Assembly (NCBI RefSeq): GCF_050947875.1
Contig: NW_027460346.1
Location: forward strand, 4,902,000 to 4,965,999
DNA length: 64,000 bases
Reading direction: 5' to 3'
Source: Dermacentor variabilis
Lineage: Eukaryota > Arthropoda > Arachnida > Ixodida > Ixodidae
Of the stretch, positions 1 to 10,462 are shown piece after piece. Below the pieces are notes generated by a model. That model worked only from the letters and a program-made list of their open reading frames with translations. It was not told the origin of the DNA and did not search any database. The translations under genes were made by a program, and so were the position numbers. Each line of letters opens with the position of its first letter. The first letter of the stretch is position 1.

Positions 1-3000
1 CATGTGTGTGCTGCATGAATCTCCGGACGTCGTTGCGCCTTGATTATGCTACACTTCCCTCTTACCAGTAAAAAAAGCTGACAAATAGATTTTCCTCCTC
101 ATTGTCACCTGCGCTTATGACTTGTGTTATTTCTGTGCCAAGTCCCATTCTGCAACTTCAGTAAATCGCCCAGCTTTCCATTCCTCTCTCATTGCTTTTT
201 CTGTGGGTCACTGTTCTACAAACGTACAAGCAACTGAAAAATTACTGTTGATGTTTATGTACCGTCTCGGCAATTACCGGTGGGAAAACCTCGGGAACAA
301 CCTTCATGTGTAGGCATGAGAAGTTTTTTTTTTCTTGAAAGCATGAGCATTGCAAGTGTCCTATATGCAGATTTTTGCAGTTCGTGTTTATTACACAAAG
401 GAGCGCTCAGCACGTATGATGTATTGCCTTAAGTGATAGAATAAGCGAGTTTTGCGCCAAAACCACATAGAAAAGAGAGGAGACAACACGGGCTCTTTCT
501 TGTGGGATTCGTTTATTTTGTGGGATAACCAAATAGCCCAGAAGTTCACTAACCTTAAGTGACGTAATTTTACTGCTAAACCTTGCATTTGTGGTCAAAG
601 AAAAGTCGTGTTGTTGGTTTGTTTCACCTGGTCTTTGATTGAGGAATAGGCCTTTCTGCGAATGTTTTTTTTTTTTTTACGTGCTGCTGTAAAAGCAGAC
701 CACCTTCTCCTTCCCCTTGTCACCGTTACTGGAGTTGTGGCCGAGTGCAACATAAGGTCATGTTGTGTATTTTCGTTTTTAGTACAATGATATTTTTGTT
801 CTGCCATGTGTTTTTCATTTTGTTCTGTAGCAATAAGCATGTCACGCATTTCAGATACTTTTGTGCAGTCATTTAAGCAAGTTCTTTCTTTTTTGGTGTG
901 GCTGTCAATAAAACAATCTTGGCATTTTATTCTTTATTTTAATTATTTGGCGTGCCATTATTTTTGCCATTACCAGGGAATTTTCCTTTTCTTTAGTTTT
1001 CACGACTATATCATACACGTCGGCCAGTTTTGTGCAATATCTCAGTGCCCATATCAGAAGCCCTTCAACACTTTGGTCTTCAGGGCAATATATAAGTCTT
1101 TTATATGTGTGTACGTGAAGCCTTCGCGTTTTCGTGAGTTTTATTTATATATTTAACTGTCTGTGAACTTTTGTGTTGCTTTGTAGTCATATACATGTCA
1201 TGCAATTTTCAATTTTGTTTATTTTCTGAGCGTGTATCATATCAAGTTATGCGAAAATATTTGTTTTCGGAAACGGGACTCAATAAAAGGAGGCCAAAGA
1301 TCTGTTGAGTTGGAAGTGGAATGTATATATGTTCTGGCATATGCTGGCGACCTCAAAGTATGGACAAGGCTGCGTGTGCGTTAACGCATAAAGAAATCAC
1401 GGCGCAACGCACGCCAGTTCACAAGCATTGCCTGTGGTAGCGCGTGCTCGCGTTAAGAAATTGAAAAAATACGCGACGCAGGCAGGGAAAAAGAAAACAA
1501 AAGGGAAGTGAATGCGGCATGGGAAAGGCTGCAGATGTTGGAGAGGGAGCACAGCGGGTCGTCATCATAAAACGAAGAGTGCTAGGGTGAGGAGGCGATT
1601 CGCGGCTGCTGTTCATGTTGCCATGACAACGTAAACAATCGCGTGCGCTGCAATTTTAGCAAAGTCTCGCCCTCCTGCTAGGGCCGAAACTTAAGGTAAC
1701 CTTGGCGCTAGCGTCGAAAGAACATCTGCTTCAATACAGCCACTGGCAGCCATGCGGAGATTCACCCCTGGGCTTGACCCGCTGATCAGATTTTCGACGA
1801 TCGGCGAATGTGTTCGGCGCTATCGTTGTTCTTTGAGTGTGACATCTTTTTCGTGCACACGCTCGTCCAATAAAACCCTCGATTTGTCAGTCGAAGCTTT
1901 GCTGCCCTCTTCCGCATCGGTATACCACGTGACGACATCTATAAAGCCGGAACCGCATGGCGCGATTAACGCGCGGATGGTGGGACGCACGCGTCAGAAT
2001 CACGCGTGCCCAGCATGATCCATGACGAAATGGCACCAGCACGGAGCAGAAAAAAGAGCCTCACGCTGTGCGTCCGCCAATCAGGGTCCAGATAAATCAC
2101 GTGGCAGTTTGGTTTTACCAACTGATGGCCCAGCCCTCTGCGCATCTCGAGGGAACCTGCGTGGCAGAATTGTTTTTCTCTCCGCACAGCTGGCGCGCAC
2201 GTCGAAGGCAGCACGTTGTAGCGCGATGCGGAAGGTACATAGTCGCAGTTGCGCACGCAAACTTGCTGTTTGAAATGAAGCTTCATAAATACACTTTGGA
2301 AAAAATGTCGCTCGAAAAATGTCGAGCGAGAATCGTGCTATCCGGTTCCAGCTTTACGCTGTCATATCATGTCGATTATCAAACCCATCCATTTCGCACT
2401 GCAGTAGGTTGTTCTATATTTTTCTTATTTATTTTGAACTTCGTCTCCGGTGGTCTGAGTGATTTCTAATTGTTGCAGACTCTTCAGTAACTCACCTTGT
2501 AACTAAACTTATGCTCTCATATGATATCTATAATGAAGCCCATGAATTTTGTGCTGTATTATTTTTTCTAGTTCTTTTTGATATATTGGGAATACCCCCT
2601 CCCCCCCGGTCGTCTCAGGAGGAGAACTGGAAGTGCTGCTCAAGAGAGTCAAACCGTCCACAAGAAAGTGTCCCTAGATGTTCGCGCCGCTTATTAAAAA
2701 AAAGGGAAATGAAAGTGGTTGAAAAACTAACGTGTCGCCGGTGGGAGCCGAATCCAAAACGTCCGCATTACACGTTTCTTTATTTGGTTAGTGGACGGTT
2801 TGATAGCAGTCGCCGTTAGTGTAGAGTAGACCGTTTGCTGTACTCGGTTAAAGAACGACTAGCCTGAACCCTAGACACACCTTAAAAGGCCACTAAATTT
2901 TGTTATGCGAGTGCTAAGTGTGCTTGCAATGAATTTGCTTAGACATTCGGAGCGGACATTCACACGCGCAATAACAGCAGCTTCGCGCAAGAATGCGCAA

Positions 3001-3477
3001 AGCCCAATCATTACAGAAGTCCTAAGGCTACGTGCACTGAGTAAATGACACACACGCACAAATAAAGAGAAAGCAGTGCCCATGAAATTTATTTCACTGA
3101 AACTTCGCGCCATGCTCAGCTCACTGGCAGTGGTCGTTGTGTGCCGCTGAGAAGGTTTTCTTCAGTAGCGATTCCTCGGCCTTGCAACTCCAATGTATGA
3201 CGTGGCACAACAGTAGCGGCCCAGACAGGGGCTGTCGGTCAAGAGCTGGCCTTGGCTACGAAACCTCTTGCCATTAGGCAGAGTGTTCACAACTGCGTGT
3301 TGCTGGTTGATCCACGACATAGTCTTCAGCGAAGAGCTGGAGGCCAGGTAGTGCACGTGAACCAATTGCAGCAGTGGCAACTCTTTCACCATGAGGGCGA
3401 TCAAATTCGACACCGCGGAATCAACCACCTCAGTTCCGGTCAGCAGGCACAAACTGCGCAGACTCTTAGCAGCAGTG
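1..3477. repeat. Left arm of a 60.5-kb-spaced direct duplication
   Basis: This stretch recurs at 60529-64000 in the same orientation. I aligned the first 1.1 kb by eye and counted about 14 substitutions plus small indels (a shorter poly-T near 670, a 2-bp loss near 1090), so about 98.5-99 percent identity. The repeat ends only because the window ends, so the true unit is longer. It carries the 3' end of F-box copy 1 and about 3 kb without a recognised gene. Short ORFs shared by both arms (122-313, 806-1156, 2068-2469) are expected from the high identity and do not show coding. Confidence 0.97.
2690..2800 (-). repeat. tRNA-derived SINE fragment
   Basis: Read on the minus strand this holds a tRNA T-arm-like block (family form GTGG-ATTCG-GCTCCCAC) followed by a T-rich run and a CCACTTTCATTTCC tail. 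The same order is seen in the better preserved tRNA-like unit at 35137-35212. The left copy has one change in the T stem that the right copy (63215-63330) lacks. The 5' tRNA half is missing. Confidence 0.55.
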
Positions 3478-4976
3478 AGACTAGCTGTGAAGAAAGTGCT
3501 CTGCCCGAGCTCCAGGTGGCGTGCTTGTATGGTCAGCGTCGAGAGCCGATCGTTGGCGGAGAAGAGATTTCTAGGCTGGACGTAGACGACAGAGCCGGCG
3601 TCTCTCACCAGGCTATCTAGGCTGAAGCGAAGGTCGGTGATTCGGCACCCAAGAAGGAACTTGAGGCACAAGATCTTCGCCGTCTCAGTGATGCTCAGCC
3701 GCCACAGCCTAGTCTGCCTGTGCAGGCACTCGAAGTCACGCTCTTTGAACATCAAAGGCACTTTGCAGGCGGCGCATGGAGAAGTCTCGTCGTTGCTGAC
3801 GTCCAGCTCCTCGAGGAAGCGGCAGTTTCGCGCCAGACTCTCAAGCGAGTCTTCTCTATTCACGGCACATGGTGGGAGTGCCAGCGAGCGCAGCTGAGAC
3901 AGCGCAGGGCCTACGACTGAGCAGAACTTGCAGACGAGCGAGAAGTGGCTCTTCGTGAGGCTGAGCTCGGAGATGTTGGCGAGGCACGATCGCAAGAACT
4001 TCCGCATCGGATTCAGGATGTCGGGAGCAGCTCTCAGATATCGCCTGTGCCGGACCTGTTGCGGCGGGGGCAGCAAGACTAGTGAGAGGGACCTGATATC
4101 GTTCCAGTACTCCGGATGATTTGCAGCTCCGAGGAAGCGGCAGGCGACTTGCGAGTCGGCTTCCACCGCCACGACAGCGCGGCGTACTCCCTGAAGCAAG
4201 GTCCTCTCCTTCTGAACGTCGTCAAATCGGACAAAGCTGTACGAGGCTTCGGGTGAGAGCCGGCAAGTGGGCGAAGGTACCCGCTCGCAAGTGTAAAGGA
4301 AGCTGCGCAGACCGGGCCTGGGCGTCTGCAGCCTGATATTGGCGTCGCCCATCGGAATTCCTAAAGCGTCCTTACGTAGGACGTGAATGTGCAGACTGCG
4401 AAGATCCTGGCACTCATTCAGGACGCCCTCCAAGAAGTAGGCTGTCAGCGGCGTCGCTACAACTTCGACGTACATGGATTGTAGCATCGGTGTCTGTGGC
4501 TGGCATTGCTTGCTTGTTACCGCCACAGCGTCTTTCTCCAGCTACGACTCGTAGTGGCAGTCCTCGTAGAGAGACCATTCTAGCTGCTTCACCTTCTTGA
4601 GCCTCTGTGAGAGCATTCGGAAAAGCGCCGGAGGCTCGACAACGCAGTTCAGAACGCACAGTTCCTCTATATTCTCACAGCTGGCAAGAAATCCTAGGAG
4701 AACCTCAGACGGCAGCGCGAGGCAGCTGGTGAACCTCACTTGCCGGACATCCTTCGTGTTTACCTTCTTGCGGTACAAATCAAGCGTCCACTCATCCGTG
4801 TCGCAAGTGAACTGTACGGTCTTGACGACCCGCTTGCAGTCAGCGACTCCTTTAAGCTCAGTTGCTGCGTTGCTGAGAGCGAGGCGGGAGGCGCCGTCCA
4901 AGAGTTGGAATATTGATTCCCACGCTGCACGCGGGAGTCCATAGATTAGCTCAACAACGGCTGACGGTTGTCGCAT
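3162..4976 (-). CDS. F-box/LRR-type protein gene, copy 1, interrupted by one in-frame TAG
   Basis: The reading frame is 604 codons from ATG at 4976 to the stop at 3162 and has no intron. Residues about 12-50 (LPRAAWESIFQLLDGASRLA) look like an F-box, the Skp1-binding segment of SCF ubiquitin-ligase receptors. The rest has repeated leucine-rich strands (LRSLHIHV, LEELDVSN, LRSLALPP, LSTLTIQA, LRSLCLLT) like the substrate-binding LRRs of F-box proteins. Codon 145 (4542-4544) is TAG where paralogue copy 2 has TGG (YESW), and the frame is otherwise open on both sides. The protein is therefore truncated at 144 residues unless the stop is an error, a polymorphism or read through. Family assignment is by motif only; the substrate is unknown. 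Homology to copy 2 runs about 130 bp upstream of the ATG. Confidence 0.75.
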
Positions 4977-5320
4977 AGTGAATCACTTCGCTCACTATCT
5001 TGACGGTTGCTTCGGATCGGCTGCAGGATTTTTCGGTATTCTTGACAGGCCTCGCCAAACACGTTTTCAAACAACTGCAACTCCGGGCGGAGTCGTGTGC
5101 ACCTCTTGCAGTCTTAGTTCCAGTTGCTAGCCTTTCGTTGCAAGAAAACACTTCTGCAGAAGACGAGGCCTGCATTGAAAGTAAAAGTGAGTTTACTTAT
5201 GTTAAACGAAAACGCGGCGCCAAGACAAAAGGCAAGAGCCTGTCAAGGTCCTGGTCACCCGTAGAACTGCTGGCATTGTGCACGAGCACTTTACAACAAA
5301 TTCACAATGAATTTTTCATG
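4977..5320. other. Upstream flank of F-box copy 1
   Basis: The first 130 bp resemble the sequence upstream of copy 2 (45501-45620), so promoter and 5' UTR were probably duplicated with the gene. No clear TATA or initiator is visible. A plus-strand ORF at 5000-5338 has no recognisable domain and is probably chance. Confidence 0.4.
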
Positions 5321-7020
5321 TGTTGTAAAAAAGCATGACGCAGTAAGTTAACATGCATGAAATTTTTACAAGAAAATAACAACTAAATCGCATACACAAC
5401 TTATCGTATGAGTGGTATAAAGATACATAACTTTTTTTAGAAACAGAAAGGTCACTGATAAAACACGGAAACAATATCACGAAAGCTTGCAACATGTGCG
5501 TAAAAGAAAGACATCTCAAACGTAGTAAAATAAATACAAATAGATACAAAGTCTGTCGTCTAAATGAATATCTAATCCCGTTTGTTGCAAGAGGCGTTTT
5601 TAATTCTAGATTAAAAACGTTTTGTGGAAGGTAATATTCAGTTTCAAAGGGAAATTTATTTGTTACTGTGGGTATTTGGTAGCTTAGTGTTTGCTTGCCG
5701 TAATTGGTGCGTGCTATTGGAACAAGTTTACGTTTCGTCCAGAAATCATATCGGCTGCTGGAATTATCTGGACAAGAAAAGGACAATTTATCACGATGGG
5801 TGTACTTAAGTACAAAGAAATTATATACATCTTTTACGTTAATGATGACATAATTCTGAAATAGCGGCGACGATGGTAAATCTGAAGGTCTGCATTGAAA
5901 CTCTTCAATAGCACGCAAACCGCGTTTCTGAATTGAAATTAGTTTAAGGTAATTGCCGGACGTCGTAGTTCCCCGAACAAAAATACAGTATCATAACCTC
6001 CGGTACAGGAGTGCGTAATACATGGATATATTTATGCAGGGGTTCAACGAATGAGATATCTTATACAAACAACCGACTGTTCTACTTCGATCAGACATTA
6101 ATTTGGTGGCGTGAAAATTCCTAGAAAGTTCCTCATTGAAACAAACACCAAAAATTTCCTGGTTTGAAACTCGCTTTAATTCAGTATGCTCGCAGACAAC
6201 TTTCAGAGTTATGTTTTCTACTGCAGTAATAGGATTAAAAATAATGTAGTTTGTCATTGATAAATGAAGGCTTAGCCTATTGGTCAGTAACCAGTTATGT
6301 AGCTTTCTTAAATATGCATTTGCCGTAGACTCCATTTGAGAGAAGGAGTCGGATGAAAAAAAATATACTCGTATCGTGAGCGTATATGGCCAGATTAGGC
6401 AATTCGGATATGTTAGCGATATCATTTGTGAATACTGAGAATAATACAAGTTCTAATATTGATCCTTGAGGAACACCATGCTGAATTGCCAGTTTCTCTG
6501 AGGGTATGCCATTAACCTGAACATACTGCAATCTGTTATTTAAGTAGCTCTTTAGCAAGTCAGATGCAATACCAGGTCTGCGATAACTGTTAGGCTTGCG
6601 TAGCAGGGCGTTGTGATAACCGCAATCGAATGGCTTTCGGAAATCTAGGAAGAGGCCCAAAGTGAAGTGTTTCATTTCAATGTTCCTAATAATTTGTCTT
6701 TTAGTGATAACAATGCCTGCTCTGATGATTTGTTTGTCAGGAATCCATAGTGCGAGGAAGTAATAACGTTGCACTTTTGGAAAGCATTTACGAGGCGAGT
6801 ATTAATGACACCTTCAAAGCCTTTTGATAAAACGGGTAGAACAGAAAGCGGCCTATTATTAGATAAGTCATTCTTTTCCCCACTATTATAAACTGGACAT
6901 GCGCAAGCTATCTTTAGCTGATCTCGGTACACTCCGCTTTCTAACATACTATTTGCGCCGTAACACAAGAGGTCACATATTAAAGAAGATACATGCTTCA
7001 AAGGTACTGTTAGTATCTTG
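5320..7020 (-). mobile_element. CR1/L2-type LINE, reverse-transcriptase remnant
   Basis: Three minus-strand frames together give a LINE reverse transcriptase: 6672-7001 (LSNNRPLSVLPVLSKGFEG, the RT entry motif), 6295-6774 (LFLDFRKPFDCGYHNALL, then HGVPQGSILELVLFSVFTND) and 5991-6449 (thumb region). A C-terminal stretch at 5316-5918 resembles the end of the LINE at 38740-39470. The YADD catalytic box reads YAHD (IYAHDTSIF). Frameshifts near 6450 and 6700 and the lost aspartate show an inactive copy. It is 5' truncated: no endonuclease is present. The clade call CR1/L2 rests on motif style. Confidence 0.75.
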
Positions 7021-7224
7021 CCAAGGTTGAGGATTGGGCATGTTGGTATAGCATATTAGAGGATCGATTGCGCAACATTTGGACGACACACACAGAAGAG
7101 AAACACACCACCACAGAGCGCTACTTGCAACTATCGTTTTATTCTCTTGTCAATGGAATAAATACTGGAAGATACTCGGGGGGGGGGGAGGAGGTAACGA
7201 CAAAAACAAAAAGATTTTTACAAA

Positions 7225-8668
7225 CATGGCTATCCACCGATGCCAAGGCAGCTTTGTCATCTGATCATTTTTGACTTCGCAAAAAAGGGACCACGATACA
7301 AAATTCCAGATTAGCGCGTGAGGAAATCTATTTCCTTTGCACTGAGGGAGATTGATGGCATGTTCACGCACACACTTCCCAAACGTGCAATTTCAGCGGC
7401 TTCGATTATTTCTCGCGTCATTTGGCTGCCATCTTTGCTCACAATCTTGCATTTCTTAAAGAATGGCCGACATCCGCAATTTCTACAATGTATCCCAGTT
7501 GTCCGGTGACTGCTTTTTAAAGGTATAGTCATGCTCCTTTAATATTTCATTCAAACATCTTCCAGTCTGTCCGATATACTTTCTGCCGCACTGAAGTGGA
7601 ATAGAATATACCACTCCAGTGCAGTCGACGAACTTTTCTCTGTGTTGTGTCTCACAGCCTCGTTTCTGTGTGGCACCTGGGTTTACATTTGCACGCATGC
7701 TCAGCAATTTTTCCAGTGCGGAAAACAGCACTTTTACATCGCATCTCTTACCAATTTTCTTAACTCGGTGCGCGACCGAATGGATGTACGGCATCACCAC
7801 AATGGTGCCCTGGTTCCGATTTCCTTGAGCAAACATTGTGCCACAGATACTAATACATGGAACGGGTAACCTGCTCCCGTGAGCCTGCGCGTTTGCTCCC
7901 GAAAGCAGTCAGCAATGCTGTGATGGCACGAATTTTGCAACGCGTTGCTGTAACATGACTTAACTATGGCTCGTTTTACGACTTTCGAATGCGCAGATTC
8001 GAAAGGCAAAAGAGGCTTATTTGCGCGCGGTTCGTATTGCCAAGAGCAATGACTGGAGCCCAGACTTATTTTTAAGTCAAGAAACCTAATTGATCCACCG
8101 TCTGGCTCTTCACTTGTGATCACCAATGGCTCCAGCCTTCCTCTGAACATTTATTTTAGGTGCGTCAACGGCGATTGAGTCATGTTTTTAAAATGATAAT
8201 TAATAAAGCTTAATTAATAAATTAATAAAACTTAATAATTTCCACTACAACCTGAACACACAAGAAACCCGTGAATTCATGACGCGCACCGCTAGGGTTC
8301 TGTCAATGTTGGCTAGAAAGAAGTCGCGCAAAATCGGTGCGATAGACGAACCTATACATATTCCTTGTTTCTGAAGAAAAATGTTTCCATTCCAAGACAC
8401 GTAGGTGGATCCTAAATGCAAGGACAACAACTCTAAAAACGCTTCAACATGCATCTGCGAATCATTTTGAAAGGCAACGTTTCCGTAATTGTCAATACAT
8501 TGTTCAATGCACAGCAAGAGCACTTGGTGAGGAATAGAGTAGCATAAGTCTTTGACATCAAAAAAGTAAGCCAAATACCCCTTGTCACAATTTTCTCGCA
8601 GGAAAGCAATAACTTGCTCAGAATTTTTATTAAAACGCGGTCGTCAACTCCCAGTGATATTAACCTGC
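7225..8668 (-). mobile_element. Penelope-like element, left (minus) copy: RT and GIY-YIG
   Basis: Minus-strand frames give, in order, a Penelope-type RT piece (8245-8574: FFDVKDLCYSIPHQVLL, QKQGICIGSSIAPIL), the RT C-terminus (7794-8150: RFLDLKISLG) and a GIY-YIG endonuclease (7483-7836: GVVYSIPLQCGRKYIGQTGR). The end of the endonuclease is at 7311-7532, with a CRNCGC cysteine cluster and EIIEAAEIA. This RT plus GIY-YIG order defines Penelope-like elements. Frameshifts separate the blocks, and an AT-rich insert sits at 8180-8240. The copy is 5' truncated at 8668, where it meets a second copy in opposite orientation. A G-tract at 7180 and a tail at 7066-7150 lie beyond the 3' end. Confidence 0.85.
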
Positions 8669-9365
8669 AGGCTCACGGGGGCAGGTTATTCGTTTAGTAT
8701 CTCTGGCACAATGTTTGCTCAAGGAAATCGGAACCAGGGCACCATTATCTGGGAAGGAGCCTTGCAGTCCAATCACACGAGAAAAGATGGTGGTGATGCC
8801 GGACATCCAATCGATCGCGCACCGAGTTAAGAAAATTGGTAAGAGATGCGATGTAACAGTGGTGTTTTCCGCACTGGAAAAATTACTGAGCATGCGTGCA
8901 AAGGTAAACCCAGGTGCCACACAGAAACGAGGCTGTGAAACACAACACAGACAATAGTTCGTCGATTTCACTAAGGGAGTGGTATATTCTATTCCACTTC
9001 AGTGCGGCAGAAGGTATATCGGACAGACTGGAAGATGTTTGAATGAAATATTAAAGGAGCATGACTATAACGTTTCGAAAGCAGTCACCGGACACCTTGG
9101 GATACATTGTAGAGATTGCGGATGTCAGCCATTCTTTAAGAAATGCAAGATTGTGAGCAAATATGGCAGCCAAGTGACTGGAGAAATAATCGAAGCCGCT
9201 GAGATTGCACCTTTGGGAAGTATGTGCGTGAGCATGCCATCAATCTCCCTCAGTGCAAAGGAAATAGATTTCCTCACGCGCTAATCTGGAATTTTGTGTC
9301 GTGGTCGCTTTTCTGCGTTGTCAAAAATGATCAGATGACGAAGCTGGCTTCGCATTGGTGGATAG
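8669..9365 (+). mobile_element. Penelope-like element, right (plus) copy: GIY-YIG end
   Basis: This plus-strand copy covers only the region after the RT. ORFs 8715-8957 and 8979-9284 give HRVKKIGKRCDV, then VYSIPLQCGRRYIGQTGR, the CRDCGC cysteine cluster and EIIEAAEIAPLG, stopping after FLTR. It mirrors 7225-7890 of the minus copy, including about 80 bp past the stop, and the match fades after 9365. The GIY-YIG frame is intact here except for a stop before 8979. Being truncated at the same point where the left copy begins, it forms a head-to-head pair. Confidence 0.85.
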
Positions 9366-10080
9366 CCATGTTTAAGCTGGCGTGCGAGCGTACTGTATGT
9401 TGTGTTGCTATGTGGCTTAGAAGGGTTAGTGGCTCTCACGCCCATTTCTCAGGATGGAACCACTCTAATGCAGTAAATTAAGACTCGCTTTTTACGGCAA
9501 GAACAACAAAAAGTATGCAAGGGTGAAATTAGCAGCGCATCTCCCCCTCCGTCTCCCCCACCCCCACTTCTATATACACTTCCAGGACCACTGACCGGTG
9601 TAATGTTGCCTTTCCTCAATGATCTCGCGTAACCCACTCTGGCGTATCAGCCATAAATCGAGCGGTGAAAGGGTTAAAAAAATAAGAATACTAATTTTGA
9701 GGAATATGATTTCAATAAAATCTGGTAATAGTAACATGTGTGAATTAATGTGTATGCGATATATATGTAAACTCTATTGTCTCTACATAGTGCACAATAG
9801 TAAATTTGAATTGCAAAACAAAAATGGAACGGAAAACTTTTGCGTCGAATTCTTGTTGTCTCGCGCCGAAAATTGCAGAAGGTGTCAGAAACATTCGCGT
9901 AGGTAAAACCCAGTTCGGTAGCACCACAGGAGAAGACCACTGTGAGAGCCAACGACAAGCGAAGTTTGCGCTATGGTTCTTGCAGCAATAGTTTTCTTTG
10001 AACTTTATAAACGACGACATGCTAAAAAGAAATGTTCTAGCGATTCACTTTCGTTGCAGAAGTGACACAATAGAAAGTTG
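9366..10080. other. Unassigned sequence
   Basis: No domain, repeat end or RNA gene recognised. It contains short C-rich (9541-9570) and AT-rich (9680-9830) patches and only short ORFs without recognisable content. Confidence 0.5.
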
Positions 10081-10206
10081 TAGCTCAGCGGGTTTACGGG
10101 CCAGCAGGCCAGCCGAGACGCCACTGGGCGCAAGGGGTGGCCAGCGTGTTTCAGGAGCGGGCCGCTCGCTCATCTCCCCAGCGGAGCGAGCGCAGCGGAT
10201 CAGGGT

Positions 10207-10403
10207 CCACCCGCACGAACAGCGCCATGTCTTCGGCGTCGTCTGCAGACGCGGCGCTCGCTCGCCTGCAGGCGAAAAAGCCTCGGAGGTGTTTCACCAC
10301 TGAAGAGGACGTCTGCATTTTGGTAGAGGTTGCAGCCGCGAGGCCATTTGGCGACGATTTGAAGGGAATGACGACGATCGAGAATCTGAAACGACGTTAC
10401 TGA
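10207..10403 (+). pseudogene. Truncated exon of a SANT/Myb-like DNA-binding protein (tentative)
   Basis: From the ATG in the 10207-10240 region (MSSASSADAALARLQ) the frame has a basic stretch, KKPRRCFTTEEDVCILVEVA, which looks like the first helix of a SANT/Myb-like repeat (FT-x-EED-x-x-L-x-x-EV). It loses that pattern after about 60 residues and stops at 10403. The GC- and CpG-rich upstream stretch at 10080-10200 differs from its neighbours. It directly precedes the truncated LINE A copy. It could be a fragment of a host gene or of a transposon-encoded protein; no second exon is visible. Confidence 0.35.
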
Positions 10404-10462
10404 TATTTTTTTAATTAAGTCCAACCTTGTCCGACAGGTGGCGCATAGCGAAGCGCTCAGCT

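Noticed and set aside
806..1156. ORF present in both duplicated arms
   Set aside because: Presence in both arms follows from about 99 percent identity; the frame ends differ (an indel near 1090), which speaks against coding.
2068..2469. 133-codon ORF, also open in the second arm as 170 codons
   Set aside because: No recognisable domain or start context. Conservation is uninformative at this identity.
5000..5338. ORF upstream of F-box copy 1 on the opposite strand
   Set aside because: No domain, and the corresponding region of copy 2 does not preserve it.
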